From Exiguobacterium aurantiacum DSM 6208 (GTDB lineage Bacteria; Bacillota; Bacilli; Exiguobacteriales; Exiguobacteriaceae), in the NCBI RefSeq assembly GCF_000702585.1, contig NZ_JNIQ01000001.1, positions 749,001 through 813,000 on the forward strand: DNA of 64,000 nt, written 5' to 3'. A program made the translations under genes and the position numbers. The notes below the pieces were generated by a model. That model had not been told where the DNA came from. It ran no database searches and saw nothing but the letters and a program-made list of their open reading frames with translations. Positions 62,064-64,000 of the stretch are shown here, in pieces. The stretch's first letter is position 1. Each line of letters begins with the position of its first letter.

Positions 62064-63359
62064 ATGTACACGTCACGAGGTCAATTATCCGGGTCGAAAG
62101 TGTTCAAAGACCCGGTTCATCGCTATATTTACGTCTATGATCATCTCATCTGGGAGTTGATCAACACGAAAGAGTTTCAACGGTTGCGTCGCATCAAACA
62201 GCTCGGCACGTCGTTTTTGACGTTCCATGGGGCCGAGCACACCCGATTCCACCATTCGCTCGGTGTATATGAGATCGCGCGCCAACTCATCGACCAATTC
62301 CACGAATACCCGGAGTGGGACGATCGGAACCGGGAGCTGTTGCTCGCGGCGGCGCTCCTGCACGACGTCGGTCACGGCCCGTTCTCGCACGCGTTCGAGC
62401 ACGTCTTCTCCGTGCGCCACGAAGTATGGACCGAACGCATCATCTTAGGCGATACGGAAGTGAATAAAGTGTTATCTGAGATGGGGGTCGGTTTCCCGGA
62501 AGAAGTGGCGGCCATCATCAACAAGACGCATCCGAACCGGTTGCTCGTCAACATGCTCAGCTCTCAGCTCGACGTCGACCGGATGGACTATTTGCTTCGC
62601 GACGCCCATTTCGCCGGCGTCAGTTACGGCAAGTTCGACTTGGAACGGATGCTTCGCGTCCTTCGCCCGGATGAGGATCAAGTCGTCGTCAAGCAGTCGG
62701 GGATGCATACGATTGAAGACTACATCATGCGCCGCTATCAGATGTACTGGCAAGTCTATTTGCACCCGGCGACACGGTCGAGCGACTTGCTCTTAAAAGC
62801 GGTCCTCGAGCGGGCGCAAGAACTGTATGAGTCGGGTTACACGTTCAACATGGAACCACGCCATTTCCTCCCGATCTTCAACCGCGAAGACATGACGCTC
62901 GCCCATTACTTGAAGCTCGACGAGACGGTCGTCTACTTCTATTTCCAAGAGTGGATGGAAGAAGACGACGCGATTTTAGCGGATCTCGCGAGCCGTTTCG
63001 TCAATCGTCGCCTGTTGAAGTATAAGAACTTCCCGGAAGCGAGCCGGGTCCGTTACATGGACCGTCTTAGACAGACGATGGAAACGATCGGCTTGCCGAC
63101 GCGCTATTACTTGCTCGAAGATCAATTGAGCCAACTGCCGTACGATTTATATAAAGGACATGGCAACTATGAAGGGATTCTCCTGCAGATGAACGACGGC
63201 GAGCGCCGTGAAATCTCGGAAGTATCGATGCTCGTCCAATCGATTCTTAATTCGCGTCAGTCGGACGAGAAGATTTATTATCCGGAGGACGTGCTCCTCA
63301 ACTTGAAAGACCATGCTTCGGAGAAATCGTGGATGCTGTCAACGTTACGGGGGGACTGA
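62064..63359 (+). CDS. HD-domain hydrolase, YwfO-like
   Basis: A 431-aa dGTPase-related protein. ARFHHSLGVYEIA-like TRFHHSLGVYEIAR gives the first histidine and LLHDVGHGPFSHAFEH the HD pair, with SQLDVDRMDYLLRDA giving the last aspartate. This is the YwfO/EF1143 type, dNTP triphosphohydrolases under dGTP control. TAGGGGGCAAC precedes the ATG. Confidence 0.9.
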   Translation: MYTSRGQLSGSKVFKDPVHRYIYVYDHLIWELINTKEFQRLRRIKQLGTSFLTFHGAEHTRFHHSLGVYEIARQLIDQFHEYPEWDDRNRELLLAAALLHDVGHGPFSHAFEHVFSVRHEVWTERIILGDTEVNKVLSEMGVGFPEEVAAIINKTHPNRLLVNMLSSQLDVDRMDYLLRDAHFAGVSYGKFDLERMLRVLRPDEDQVVVKQSGMHTIEDYIMRRYQMYWQVYLHPATRSSDLLLKAVLERAQELYESGYTFNMEPRHFLPIFNREDMTLAHYLKLDETVVYFYFQEWMEEDDAILADLASRFVNRRLLKYKNFPEASRVRYMDRLRQTMETIGLPTRYYLLEDQLSQLPYDLYKGHGNYEGILLQMNDGERREISEVSMLVQSILNSRQSDEKIYYPEDVLLNLKDHASEKSWMLSTLRGD

Positions 63360-63381
63360 GACCGGAAAAGGAAGTGACACG

Positions 63382-64000
63382 ATGGGGATCGCGACATTAA
63401 TCGGAGGAATCGGGATTTTCCTGCTCGGCATGATGTTGTTGACGGACACGTTGAAAAGCCTCGCCGGAGAGCGGCTCCGGCGCCGGCTCAACCAGTTCGC
63501 GGAAGGGCCGGTCGCGGGCGCCATGCTCGGGGCGACGATGACGACGTTGTTTCAATCATCGACCGTGACGACGCTCATGACGATCGGCTTCGTCAGCGCC
63601 GGACTGTTGACGTTCGTGCAGGCACTGACGCTCGTCATCGGGGCCAACGCGGGCAGTGCGACGACCGGGTGGATCGTGGCGCTCCTCGGTTATAACTTGG
63701 ATATCCGTCAATTGTTTTTACCGCTCATCGGGGTCGGGATGGCCCTACGGCTCATCGACCGCCGTGTCAAACGGATCGGCATGCTGTTCGTCGGGATCGG
63801 TCTCATCTTCGTCGGCATCGGCACGCTGCAAGAAGCGATGCGTGACGTCGTGACGTTCTCCCTCAATGAGTGGAACGCCGAGACGCCGCTCCACCAACTC
63901 GCGCTCCTCGGAACGGGGCTCTTCATGACGGCGGTCCTGCAGTCATCGACGATCGGACTCGTCTTGACGATGACGGCGCTCGCGACCGATACGGTGTCGC
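63382..64000 (+). CDS. Na/Pi cotransporter family protein, 3' part missing
   Basis: The first 206 residues are seen; the frame is open at the right edge. IATLIGGIGIFLLGMMLL leads, and the family's QSST repeats appear as TLFQSSTVTTLMTIGFV and AVLQSSTIGLVLTM, with IGANAGSATTGWIVA between. It starts 22 bases after the HD hydrolase behind GGAAAAGGAAG. Confidence 0.9.
   Translation, partial: MGIATLIGGIGIFLLGMMLLTDTLKSLAGERLRRRLNQFAEGPVAGAMLGATMTTLFQSSTVTTLMTIGFVSAGLLTFVQALTLVIGANAGSATTGWIVALLGYNLDIRQLFLPLIGVGMALRLIDRRVKRIGMLFVGIGLIFVGIGTLQEAMRDVVTFSLNEWNAETPLHQLALLGTGLFMTAVLQSSTIGLVLTMTALATDTVS

Overview
The window looks like chromosomal DNA from a low-copy-mobile-element Firmicute of the Bacillales, most likely Exiguobacterium or a close relative. 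The basis is moderate-to-high G+C with strong AGGAGG-type ribosome binding sites and frequent TTG/GTG starts, tandem T-box and SAM-I riboswitch leaders, LipM/LipL/GcvH-type lipoylation genes, HemQ, and a fused GshAB glutathione synthetase. Species assignment is inference; no rRNA is present. Genes are dense, on both strands, in short operons separated by clear Rho-independent hairpins. No tRNA, rRNA, CRISPR array or intact mobile element was found.

Layout. 1-13 kb: a membrane protein cut by the left edge, a GGDEF diguanylate cyclase, MsrAB, a DUF2252 kinase-like protein, a membrane rhodanese behind a CsoR/CstR-like operator, a HAD phosphatase, succinate-semialdehyde dehydrogenase, an ABC1/UbiB-type kinase, a TRIC-type channel, DUF423 and a coiled-coil M23 peptidase. 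12.5-19 kb: an amino acid permease, then two tandem Trp T-boxes driving trpDCFBA (no trpE or trpG here). 19-28 kb: Hsp20 with a strong leader hairpin, a K+/H+ antiporter, an ATP-grasp ligase, HemQ diverging from Pta, a rhodanese with an overlapping small membrane protein, a decayed patch with an IS1182-like remnant, FolE2 and a TerC protein. 28-37 kb: the methionine-salvage locus, mtnWXBD diverging from mtnKA plus a sugar-type ABC transporter, each side headed by its own SAM-I riboswitch. 37-48 kb: GNAT, VOC, HxlR, quinone oxidoreductase, threonine aldolase, SRPBCC, GshAB, a MATE pump, an XRE/membrane-protein pair, a ring-cleaving dioxygenase and the NsrR/Hmp nitric-oxide pair.

49-54 kb holds the most unusual set: four translationally coupled minus-strand genes (152-aa unknown, lipoprotein, glutathionylspermidine-synthase-like ATP-grasp, DUF350) diverging from a K+ channel gene coupled to a tandem-HD protein, with a possible ECF-type promoter in the spacer. 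A PadR/DUF2812 pair with a large palindromic operator follows. 54-64 kb: a secreted alpha-amylase with a cre-like site, lipA-lipM, a secreted GH3 enzyme with a structured leader, lipL-degV, an HD hydrolase and a Na/Pi symporter cut by the right edge. LipA, LipM and LipL together make the Bacillus-type octanoate relay for lipoyl assembly.
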